Below, piece after piece: positions 22,901 through 32,241 of a DNA stretch of 64,000 bases. A program made the translations under genes and the position numbers. Below the pieces are notes generated by a model. It searched no databases. It was given only the letters and a program-made list of their open reading frames with translations, and had not been told where the DNA came from. This DNA comes from Microplitis mediator (taxonomy: Eukaryota > Arthropoda > Insecta > Hymenoptera > Braconidae). Each line of letters begins with the position of its first letter. Positions within the stretch are counted from its first letter, which is position 1. The stretch is from the NCBI RefSeq assembly GCF_029852145.1, contig NC_079972.1:892901-956900 (forward strand), written 5' to 3'.

Positions 22901-25900
22901 TTTTTTACAAGAGCATATAGTAATTTGTTGGATACTTTACTTTCTGTTTCAAGTTTGGTCGACAGCATAATAAAAATTGGTAGATTTCGAGCCAACATTT
23001 TTCTCCGTAGCACAAAAATTTTGATGTTTTCTTATGCCAAAATATTTTCAATTTTATCCAGTAAATAAGAGAAAATTCTTGACATTTCAAGAGTTGTTTT
23101 ATCACTTTTATTCAATGATATAAATATTCAATGAAGACAACTAAAAAATTAAGCTGTCAAATTTTCATTAACTGCCGACATTTTTAAACAAAAGATAGTA
23201 AATAAAACATAATCAATTCTGCAACTTAATATTTTTTCATAAATATTGCCCATAAATAAAAATTTTATAAGTCCATGATTTAATCTAGTTTTGTCCTTGT
23301 AAATTTTCAGAACTAAAATTTTTAAAGTTTACAAATTAATCTAATTTAGTCTGCTTGTAACGCGTTTGTTTTTTTAAGTAGCAGGTCGAAAACAGTTTAA
23401 AATTTTCATAAAAGATCAAAATCAGATCAAATAATCCAATCAGACTAAAATCAGGTCAAATTTTTCAGTCCGGGTAGATCAAAAACAGATTAAAATTTTT
23501 ATCGAAGTTCAATAACAGACCAAGTAGTCCAAATACAGTCCAGTTAGACTAAAATCAGATCAAATTTTTCGACCCGGGACATACAATTACATATTGCTAG
23601 TTTCAGTGATCTGGCAACGTTGCTTTGAGTGTTTATATATTTTTGTTTACGGTCTCAGTATATTCAAATAGTATTGCGCTTTCTAATAATATTATTTAAT
23701 TTAAAAAATGCTCAAGCAATTACGGCACAAAGGTGGCAATTGCAAAAATAACGTACGAGTTACTTACAACTACGTTCAATAATCTTGGAGGAAATGGCAT
23801 TGTTGAGTTAATGTCAAGTAAATTAGAATGGAAAACCTAGAGTAACCAAAAATAAGAGAATAATTAACAAACTTATTAATTTTTTAAAACCAAACATTGA
23901 GTGAAATAAGTCATTTATTTATAAATTACCCAAAGTTTATTTTAACGTTATGTTACTTGTGTTAAATTTTTATTTAAATATATTTAAATATTTATACCGT
24001 CATTAAAAATTTATGTTTTTACTTTATGTTAATTTTTTTATAAAATATATGAGTTTAAAAGAAAAACAGTGTTATATTTATTTATTTGTTTAATCGTTTC
24101 TTTATTTATAACTAATTTAAATAGTGATTTAAATATTTTGGTCACGTAGCTAAATTTTACTAAAACCGTGAAAAATTTGAATTTCCCGCTTTTTATTCTA
24201 CGCTATATCAGTGAGCGTTGCGGACAGCGTTGCCAGATCACAATTATTTGTAAAGTAAGCAGGTTGGAAATGAATCTAAAATTATTTTTTTCAATTATTA
24301 TATCTCGATAACAAAATGGTGAGGTTCTACTTTTATTGTTTTAACTTATTCTAAAAACATTTTTCAACACTCTCCTACTTTTTTTTCCAATTCTGTCGAG
24401 AGAATTTTTTAATATAATAAAAAATAGTTGGAGAGACCGGACATTTTACATTCTTTAAATGGGACATGACCCTCAAAATCGCGAACTTTGTCTTTAAATA
24501 TCTCGCGATCTAAATGGTAAAAAATTATGAAATTTTAGGAATTCATAAATAAAGCTATTCTAAACCTGTGAAAAAAATTTCAGCCGAATCTGTCGTAAAG
24601 TGGTTTCATGCTGGAACTACCTTAAAACACAATTTATGTTGAAAACTCAATCGATAGTCATGGAAAAATTACTAGAGAAATGAAAGTAAAATCGACATTT
24701 TATAAATATCAATTAAATTTAAAAAGTTTAATTACTAATATATGTTAAATTTAACACTTACTATAATCTGGAATTTTTATCATACTAATCAAAAAGATTT
24801 AGTTGTCATTTCGAATTATTTTATGTAATGGAAAATTATTTTTCCACCAAATAAAAATGTGTTTTTTGGTTTAACCCTTCAGCACTCTCGGGGTATCACA
24901 ACCTGTGCCTAATGTAGGTTACACGAAACGCTCACTTGCATAAAAAGTAAAAGTTTTTAGTGACACGTATGAATAAACGAAAGACAGATAAAAGTTACGT
25001 TCGAAGAAAAGTAGGAATGAAGAACGTGATGGATCTGAAGTGATTTTAATTTTTTGACAGATAGAAAAAAAATCACGTAGTCATTCCATTGGAAATTTAA
25101 AAGAAAATTTGAGTTATTAATGAGCGTGAGAGGAAATCTCATAGCGAGAGTGCTGAAGGGTTAAAAGAAATTCATTAATTTACTCTTTACAACTGCTATA
25201 AAGTATTGCATTATTTTTTTTAAATCTTTACTCTCTCTTTAAATAAAAAAATCGTTTGATACAAAAAAATAGTTGATTGTTAAATAATAATTATTTTGAC
25301 TTTTGATATCTTCACAATAATATATATAAATTATATTTAATGAATATCTATCGTACAAGAATAAAATGTTAAAGTTAAAATTTTTTTGTGACACCATTGA
25401 CATTTAAAAAGTGTCGAATTCACTTCTCGTATTAGGGGCTATTCACAAATTACGTAAGCACTTTTCAGGGGGGGGGGTCAACTTGAATCTTCATGCATGC
25501 TTACTGTACCCAGGGGGTGCTACTTAAGAAATCTTACGTAAGATTTATTTTAACAGATTAGTCGATAATTTGGATAATTTCTAATATGCGTCAGTTTTTG
25601 GTATTACCTTACTTCTATACTTGTCGCGCTGTTGCTTAATTTACTTTTAGCAAAACAGAAGAGCATGCTAAATAGATATTGTTAGGTATCAGTACACACA
25701 AACATTAAATTCAGCGGGAACATTTTATGTATTTTATACCTATAGATATAAAGGTAAAAAATATGAAGTATATATTCTTCGGTCTCACATTTATATTTAT
25801 AATATCTTCAATTTGATATCAAAAATTAATTATATTCGGGGATAGTATATGGCTGGTAGTCTATTATTTAAAATGATATAATTATGTTACCATTATATAC

Positions 25901-28900
25901 TATAGAAATAATATATATATTAGACCGGTTCAAAAAAATTGACTATTTTTTTTTTTTTTTCCAAACCCGCAGTGAAATATCTTCCAAGTCATTAAAAAAG
26001 AAGCCTGTGGAAACGGGAGCTCTTAATATCAATTTTGAAAGGTCGCTCATCGTAAATTTCTATTTTACATTTAAATAACATGGAAAAAAAAATTTTTAAA
26101 CTTTGAAATTTTACAACTCATTTTGGAACTAACATGTCAGGGTAAAAGATACATATTCTTGAACAAAATTGAACGCTCTAAATAAATTGTCTCTTATGTT
26201 TTTTCTCTAAGTCTACTCCTTTAAAAGTTATTCGAGTTTAAAGTTCAACATGTAATCAATTTAACCTTTTTTTCTTAAATTGTGGTATAATAATAAAACT
26301 CATCTTCGAAAAAAATTATTTTGCAATTTTTAAATGGTATAGATAATAGCTTTAAGTTTAACACGATTATTTTCAGTTTATAAAATTAACGATTTTCACT
26401 TCAGCTATCAAAACTATGAACAATGAAATGCTAAGAACAACAATTAAATATCAATAACCCAACAATGACATTTTGATGAAAAGACGACACTTATTTAAGA
26501 AAAATTATGTACATAAAATTCAAATTTTTTTAAACTTCAGAGAGAATTAATTTCAGATTTTTTAAGTTGAAAAGTCATTTATTCCTCATAGTAGAACAAT
26601 AAAGATCTACTTTGTCAACGTCGTTAAACTTGATAATTTAATATTTTAAGACAAATTTTTTTTTTTTTTTCAATAATAATCATGAAATATTTAAGAAAAC
26701 TTAAGAAAAAAAGGTTAAATTAATTACGTGTTGAACTTTAAACTCGAATAACTTTTAAAGGAGTAGACTTAGAGAAAAAACATAAGAGACAATTTATTTA
26801 GAGTTGTAAAATTCCAAAGTTAAAAAATTCTTTTTTCCATGTTATTTAAACGTAAAATAGAAATTTACGATGAGCGACCTTTCAAAATTGATATTAAGAG
26901 CTCCCGTTTCCACAGGCTTCTTTTTTCATGACTAGGAAGATATTTCACTGCGGGTTTTGAAAAAAAAAAATAGTCGATTTTTTTTGAACCGGTCTAATAT
27001 ATATTACATTTTAATATATATTTATTTTAAATGTTGTATGTTATATTTTAATATTATGTCTTAGATGTTATATTTTAATGCAACGAAACAAAAATCTTCG
27101 AATACAAAAAGTTAACAATGAGAAGAAATGTGTGTTTAAAATTAGTTTTAATTATTTCATGTGCTCTAAAGACAGACAGTACATCAAACAAATAATTCTT
27201 CATTATAAAAAGATTTTTCGATATTTAAAACACTGATTTTTACTTTAATACTCTTACGTAATACTAAGATAGGAAGGGAGGTCTAAATGAAAAATCTTAC
27301 TATTGCTTATTTTAGGGGAGAGAGGTATCAAAATTGCCTAAAATTTGCTTACGTAATTTATGAATAGCTCCTTACCCAAATTTCGTATTGGAATTTTAAC
27401 ACAAATTTGATGTTAAAATTCAACACAAATAGTCTGTGTTAAAAAATGACAGATATTATGCGGACCGTTTTAACATACAAATTATGTTAATTTTAACACA
27501 ATATTTTTTACTGTATATTTAAAAAAAAAATTTCTAAGAACGTTCTTTTTTGACTCTAAATTCACTCATAAAAACTTTTTATTTATCATCAAAATGACTA
27601 ACGTTCCAAAAAAGTTCCATTCGAAGTTCTAATCTGTCTCATGTTTAGAAGTTCCACATGCAGAACTTTTTTGGAATCTTTTTGGAACAAATTTTTTTTA
27701 CACGGGCTTGTGAATCAATTGATCTAATTACCGGATATAGTTTGGGGCATGATGATAGCTTCTAAGAAAAAAAATATCAGCAATATCTGTTCATAAGAAC
27801 CTTAAAAAAAACGAGGTAACTTTCTCAATTTTAATTTTCAACCATGTTACGATAATTATAAAAATATGAAACTATTTTTTTTTAATTCCTCATTCAATTT
27901 CCGATGAAATTATGAGCTTTAGGAATTTTTTAAAACGATACTTCATATTGAAAAAAATTGTAAACCGATTTATTGCTCAAAAATCGATTTCTTTTTATGA
28001 TTTAACTCTTGAAATTATAAAATTTAGAACTTTTGCGACTACTGTACTAGTGAAAACAAGAGAATAAATTAGGAACACTCATATAAAAATAATTGTGAAA
28101 ATTAAACAGAGTAATATATTTTATAAATTATGCTTCAAATGAATAAACTTATGATAGTTCAATTGATATTGTCATTACTGAGCGAGTAAAGAGCCATGTG
28201 TTGATCGAGTACATCACTATTGAGCGACTATGGGAACAATCAACGACCTAATTTAAAAAATTAATAACAACAAATTATAGACATTATTTAAAAAATTAAA
28301 ATATTACTCTAATATTTCACACGACAAAAAATAACTATAAAAAAAAAAAAAATTTTCACTCCATTGAAAAGTGAGCGGTTAATGATGACGGTCTTTTACT
28401 TTACTGCCATTAAAAAATAATTAAGATCTTTTTGTAATTTATTGATGTTGATTTTTAACAATTTACCTGATTAAAAACTTCGATTGAAACTCAATCAGAT
28501 TTCTATCAGATTCAAACATTCAAACAGAATTGCTCGGCATCATTCAAAGTTCCCGATTAAATTTTAATCAGATTGAGTCGTAAAAAAATATTTATTAATT
28601 TCCGATTAAATCTGATTAAAATTTTTAAATCAGATTGAATCGGAGTCAATCGGAAAATAATAAATTTATTTTTCGATCGAAACCAATAGGAATATTATCA
28701 TCGGATTATATCGAAAAATAACCATTTTTTTTCCATTTAACTCCGATTTTTTATTAAAACTGATTTAAAGTTAATCGTCAATTTTTTTTTTTTATTTATT
28801 TATTTAAAGTCGCAACCTCCAGGGTCCTTAGAGACTACTGAGAAAAAGACAATTTGATTTTAAGTATTTAAATAATTGTAATTATAATATCTCCCGGGTC

Positions 28901-30612
28901 AAAAAATTAGATCTGTTTTAAAATAAATGATAAATTCAAATATTTTTCCTTTAATTCAAGTTTATAAATCGTATTTATTTTATATAAGAATTTAATCTGT
29001 TTTTGCCTGTACTATTCCTTATCCAGGCTAATATCAGACTTATTTTCGTATGATATTTAGTCTTTTTTAGATCGCGTTTAGACTAAAAACATACTTTTTT
29101 ATTATAATTATTGCTCTGTGTTCAATTATTTTTAAGAACAAATACAGGACTTTTTATAAATATAAATAATAATAATAATAATAATCTAGATTTATTAATT
29201 TATTTTAATTTTCTTGGTATTTAAAACATGCTAATGCGCTTCCATAATAAGATGTTACACAGAGAAAACGTTGGCTCGAAACCTACCAATTTTTACAATG
29301 CTGTCGACTAAACTTGAAACAGGGAGTAAAGCATCCAAAAAATTATCGTGCTCTTGCAAAAAATGATTATACTGTATCACATTACTTCAATATCAATTAC
29401 TTCCATACATTATAATAATTTTGATGCAGCATAATAGTTTTTTATAAGAGCATAGTAATTTTTTGGATACTTTACTTTCTGTTTCAAGTTTGGTCGACAG
29501 CATAATAAAAATTGGTAGATTTCGAGCCAACATTTTTCTCCGTAGCACAAGAATTTTGATGTTTTCTTATGCCAAAATATTTTCAATTTTATCCAGTGAA
29601 TAAGAGAAAATTCTTGACATGCTAAGAGTTGTTTTATCACTTTTATTCAATGATATAAATATTCAATGAAGACAACTAAAAAATTAAGCTGTCAAATTTT
29701 CATTAACTGCCGACATTTTTAAACAAAAGATAGTAAATAAATAGTAAATAAAACATAATCAATTCTGCAACTTAATATTTTTCCATAAATATTGCCCATA
29801 AATAAAAATTTTATAAGTTCATGATTTAATCTAGTTTTGTCCTTGTAAATTTTCAGAACTAAAATTTTTTAAAGTTCACGAATTAATCTAATTTAGTCTG
29901 CTCGTAACGCGTTTGTTTTTTAAAGTAGCAGGCCGAAAACAGCTTAAAATTTTCATAAAAGATCAAAATCAGATCAAATAGTCCAATCAGACTAAAATCA
30001 GGTAAAATTTTTCAGTCCGGGTAGATCAAAAACAGATTAAAATTTTTATCAAAGTTCAATAACAGACCAAGTAGTCCAAATACCGTCCAGTTAGACTAAA
30101 ATCAGATCAAATTTTTCGACCCGCTATCATACATATACTAACAAGTCTTTACCACATTCTGTATAAACATAAAGATTATGCTTTTTTCTTTCTACAATAT
30201 ACTTATTACATATATAAGAGTCTTTTTTAATTTTTACACTATTAGTTTTAAATCGTTTAGAAATTTTTTAAAACATTGATATACTTCTTATCTTTTAGGG
30301 TATCGCAGGAGTAATCGTAAATTTCATATTAAATGCGATTAGAATTTTCTAATCGGATCCAATCGGAGTTTTTAATCAGGTTTATTCTAATGACAAATTA
30401 CTTGTTAATGAAAGCATCGTAATTCTTGAATGTCTTTTACTTTTAGCATCACGTAAAATTATTAAAATGAATAATAAATACTTACTCGTATTTACGAACT
30501 CGATGAAATTATTGTAGGAATCTACAGTAGTACGATAATACATGTAAATACTGAGTATGACGAACCCAAGTATGATTATTCTCACACTTCGATTACGAAT
30601 ATAAAAAAACAT
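19946..30612 (-). CDS. beta-1,3-galactosyltransferase (GT31), two exons, complete
   Basis: This is a type II Golgi membrane enzyme that transfers galactose (or a related sugar) from UDP-sugar in beta-1,3 linkage (family knowledge; the acceptor is unknown). Coding exons are 30612-30486 and 21048-19946 on the minus strand. The donor A|GTAAGT and acceptor ATATTTCAG|GT join in phase 1 to give 409 residues. A short basic cytosolic start (MFFYIRNRSVR) precedes a signal anchor at about 12-27. A Ser/Asn-rich stem holds several N-glycosylation sites (NTS, NST, NLT, NSS). The catalytic domain shows RTAIRQTWG (178-186), the metal-binding DDD in KTDDDMFIN (259-261) and EDVFTTG (345-346), the usual order for B3GALT-type enzymes. 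Length and motifs are intact. The 9,437-bp intron is filled with nested transposons. Confidence 0.92.
21561..23578 (-). mobile_element. CCCGGG-ended foldback element, copy 3, itself interrupted
   Basis: Same ends as the other copies. AC flanks it on both sides (21559-21560 and 23579-23580). Its length is 2,018 bp, of which 769 bp plus a TA duplication belong to a later insertion at 22032-22800. Without this it is about 1,247 bp, like the 1,231-bp copy 4. Confidence 0.85.
22032..22800. mobile_element. GGGGAGGGTGGGGCAGAGCGG-ended MITE with TA duplication
   Basis: The inverted ends begin GGGGAGGGTGGGGCAGAGCG and end in the inverse CCCTCCCC. TA flanks both sides (22030-22031 and 22801-22802). 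The sister copy at 28893 keeps the empty site ATGATTATACTG at 29363-29374, exactly what remains when the element and one TA are removed. TA duplication points to the Tc1/mariner group. Inside are further TGGGGCAAAATGGAC motifs and no coding frame (the 103-codon frame near the right end spans the inverted repeat). Confidence 0.88.
24875..25160. mobile_element. piggyBac-type MITE, 286 bp
   Basis: CCCTTCAGCACTCTCG and its inverse CGAGAGTGCTGAAGGG are perfect ends, each bordered by TTAA (24871-24874 and 25161-25164). CCC ends with TTAA duplication are the piggyBac signature. It carries no transposase. Confidence 0.75.
25435..27371. mobile_element. GGGGCTATTC-ended element with TTA duplication, interrupted by a foldback
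   Basis: GGGGCTATTCACAAATTACG at the left pairs with CGTAATTTATGAATAGCTCC at the right. TTA borders both (25432-25434 and 27372-27374), which fits PIF/Harbinger. Its own sequence is about 860 bp. The TTAGACYGG foldback copy 2 has entered at 25920. No transposase frame is present. Confidence 0.6.
25920..26997. mobile_element. long-armed foldback element, family TTAGACYGG, copy 2
   Basis: It starts TTAGACCGGTTCAAAAAAAT and ends with the inverse. Arms of about 360 bp, for example GCAGTGAAATATCTTCCAAG against its inverse near 26935, surround a unique centre of about 300 bp. The AAAAAAATYGACTATTTTTT block next to the ends is shared with copy 1 at 15695. Confidence 0.8.
27516..28464. other. intron sequence without recognised genes
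   Basis: AT-rich sequence of the galactosyltransferase intron. AGAACGTTCTTTTTTG and GGAATCTTTTTGGAACAA near 27538 and 27676, closing in ACACGGGC at 27706-27713, look like one surviving end of another element. Confidence 0.35.
28465..30381. mobile_element. ACCTGATT-ended element holding CCCGGG copy 4
   Basis: ACCTGATTAAAAACTTCGAT at the left pairs with the inverse at the right (ATCGGAGTTTTTAATCAGGT, counted in two pieces), flanked by TT on both sides. Motifs such as AATCAGATTGAATCGG repeat from the left end inward. CCCGGG copy 4 lies inside at 28893-30123. It is non-coding. Confidence 0.65.
28893..30123 (-). mobile_element. CCCGGG-ended foldback element, copy 4 (best intact)
   Basis: Ends match copies 1-3. 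The right end stops at GACCCG instead of CCCGGG and is followed by CT, which also precedes the left end (28891-28892). Its length is 1,231 bp. It holds the empty site (29363-29374) for the MITE found in copy 3, and both arms of the internal palindrome. Confidence 0.85.
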
Positions 30613-31232
30613 CTTTGATTTATAAATATGTCATAATTTATAATTCAAAAATTTAAAATAACTTTTATCTTTTTGTTAATTTATAAAATTATAATTAAGC
30701 TATACCATAATTTATATTTTAAAATAGGCACTTGTAAATATATAAAATTTTTAAATTACAGACTGATGATTATTTAGTAAGTAAGGCTGAAGGATTTGTT
30801 CCATAGTTTCAAGAAATATTACCAAAGTTTCTCTTGTCCTTGAGTGATTGCAAAAAATAAATTACGAAACTGAACCCGTTTACTTCAATCATGTTTTTTA
30901 TTTAAAAAATTCAATTATTCAAAATATATCACTCGCTTTATTTCTGTCACGATTTATCCTGATCCATTAGTTATTAATTTATCATTGACACAGTAAGCAC
31001 CAGATATGTTATTAATTAATTTCATGAATAAATTTACCGCATAAAATTTATTTGAACTCACGATTGATCCTTTTTCGAGGTTAAATATAACCTATCTCAA
31101 CTTGGACTACTGTTGAGTTTAATATTTTCGGCACTTGGATTGTTCTCCGAACGAGTTTCGTACGTTTCTGACGTCTCAGAGTGAAAACTTTCGTAGTTGG
31201 TATCTTTTTGGGTGGAAGTGGAAAGTGGAATG
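30613..31232 (-). promoter_or_regulatory. upstream region of the galactosyltransferase, with a possible untranslated first exon
   Basis: There is no coding gene. A GC-richer block at about 31062-31200 ends, on the minus strand, in a good donor (GATCAATC|GTGAGT), so a 5' UTR exon followed by an intron reaching close to the ATG at 30612 is plausible. The 92-codon frame over this block is probably chance. Confidence 0.3.
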
Positions 31233-31342
31233 AGTAGGGATGGGTGATATCTTTCGATATTTCAACTATCGATATATTTTGGAGACGATATATCGATACT
31301 GGATAATAGAAAACGAAAACTATCAATGTTACGATATCGACA
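31233..31342. promoter_or_regulatory. ATCGATAT-rich block with two TATCGATA sites
   Basis: TATCGATA occurs at 31267-31274 and 31291-31298, with further near-matches (TTTCGATATTT, ACGATATCGA). In Drosophila TATCGATA is the DRE bound by DREF at many housekeeping promoters, which would suit the promoter of the gene on the minus strand. Alternatively TAGGGATGGGTGATATC at the left edge resembles a hAT-type terminal repeat, and the block would then be transposon DNA. The large transposon begins directly beside it. Confidence 0.35.
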
Positions 31343-31352
31343 TCTTTTTTAA
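31343..31352. repeat. left 10-bp target site duplication TCTTTTTTAA
   Basis: TCTTTTTTAA directly precedes the first base of the left terminal inverted repeat and is repeated exactly after the right one (38907-38916). Lengths of 8-11 bp are typical of the Mutator/MULE superfamily. Confidence 0.85.
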
Positions 31353-32015
31353 GCTCCACTTACTTAGCCCCTCATTATAAACCGATCCGATTTATTTTAA
31401 TTGGAATTGTTTGTTGGTCGTTTGTCGGTCAATGTTGGTCTATTATAATTGTTTGTCGGGTAATTGTTTATTTATAAAAAAATAAATAAAATTTAGCCTA
31501 TATTTTTTTTTATTTACCCCCTCTACTTCGATATTTTACAAATTTTTTTATTCCAATTGTTAGAAAATCGTTTGTCGGTGATTGCCGGTTCATTTGAATT
31601 ATTGATACAGTAGTATTAATTGACTAATTTTATTATAAACAATCGATGCTAATTGTAAGGATATTATATTTCACACATCTAACAACATTGTGGCGCTGCC
31701 TGTCAATACCTTAGATTAATTGGCAATAATTTGAACATCGGGTTTTTAATCAATCGAAACAAATAATTATTTCTTAAATTTATTTTTAATCCAAAAATTG
31801 ATTATCATTATCATAAAAAAAAAAATTTATTTCTGTCGAAGACCCTTATAATAGCCATGCTAGATTTTTAATTAAATTTTTATTACAAATAAATTTATTA
31901 TTTCGTTTATTTTTTTACTGTTAATTACAATTTACGTTTTTGAAAAGTAGTTTATTCAAACCGAGTAATTGAAATTACTTACAAATTATCATATTATTTC
32001 TATGTCCATTAATTT
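31353..32015. repeat. left terminal inverted repeat, 663 bp
   Basis: Pairs base for base with 38244-38906 apart from a few substitutions (for example GTCGGGTAA here against GTCAGGTAA in the inverse of the right arm). It carries no frame. It contains TTTGTCGGT-type short motifs (TTGTTGGTCGTTTGTCGGTC) repeated near the outer end. Confidence 0.92.
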
Positions 32016-32091
32016 TCTTTTATACGAGAAGGCTTTTGCGCGCCAACTCGCGTCTACAGTCCGAATCAGCTACTAATATGACCAACCATTC

Positions 32092-32148
32092 CCATGTAAC
32101 AACCGTTTCTATGACAACAGTTTCCATAACAACCGTTGCCATGAAACT
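32092..32148 (+). repeat. short tandem motif YATRACAACMGTTT before the transposase start
   Basis: ATGTAACAACCGTTT, CTATGACAACAGTTT, CCATAACAACCGTTG and a final CCATGAAAC follow one another at a period of 15-17 bp, starting 77 bp inside the end of the left arm. The block lies in the presumed promoter or 5' UTR of the transposase. An acceptor-like TTATTTTTCAG ends at 32237, just before the ATG, so the UTR may be spliced. Confidence 0.6.
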
Positions 32149-32241
32149 TAAAAAACTCAATAAGACAAGTTTTTTGGTTATTTTTTAAGTGACATATTTT
32201 TACTTGTGAATTTATAGCCTTGATATTTATTTTTCAGTACG

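Larger units (their letters stand above)
21479..24621. mobile_element. TTAA-flanked element GGTAGTTCCAGC, 3.1 kb with nested copies
   Basis: GGTAGTTCCAGC at the left and GCTGGAACTACC at the right are perfect inverted ends, each bordered by TTAA (21475-21478 and 24622-24625). TTAA duplications occur with piggyBac and Kolobok elements. No transposase frame is present. Its own sequence is about 1.1 kb once the CCCGGG copy 3 and its insert are removed. It interrupts the outer CAGTAAAAAATATT element. Confidence 0.65.
21294..27515. mobile_element. outermost element of the nest, ends CAGTAAAAAATATTGTG
   Basis: Left CAGTAAAAAATATTGTGT (21297) and right ACACAATATTTTTTACTG (ending 27513) are inverted repeats with TA next to the right end. 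Both ends are followed inward by GTGTTAAAA motifs and a GTCCG / CGGAC block. The pieces 21332-21475 and 24627-24720 match the relic at 10565-10800. At least five later insertions have separated the ends by more than 6 kb. The pairing of these two ends as one element is inferred. Confidence 0.5.

Noticed and set aside
4311..29640. Recurring 60- to 76-codon frame of the CCCGGG elements as a real small protein
   Set aside because: It lies in a palindrome arm of closely related copies and shows no domain; shared ancestry explains its presence.
31081..31359. 92-codon minus-strand frame upstream of the galactosyltransferase
   Set aside because: It crosses the ATCGATAT block and the transposon boundary, so it cannot be an old gene; a UTR or promoter explains the composition better.
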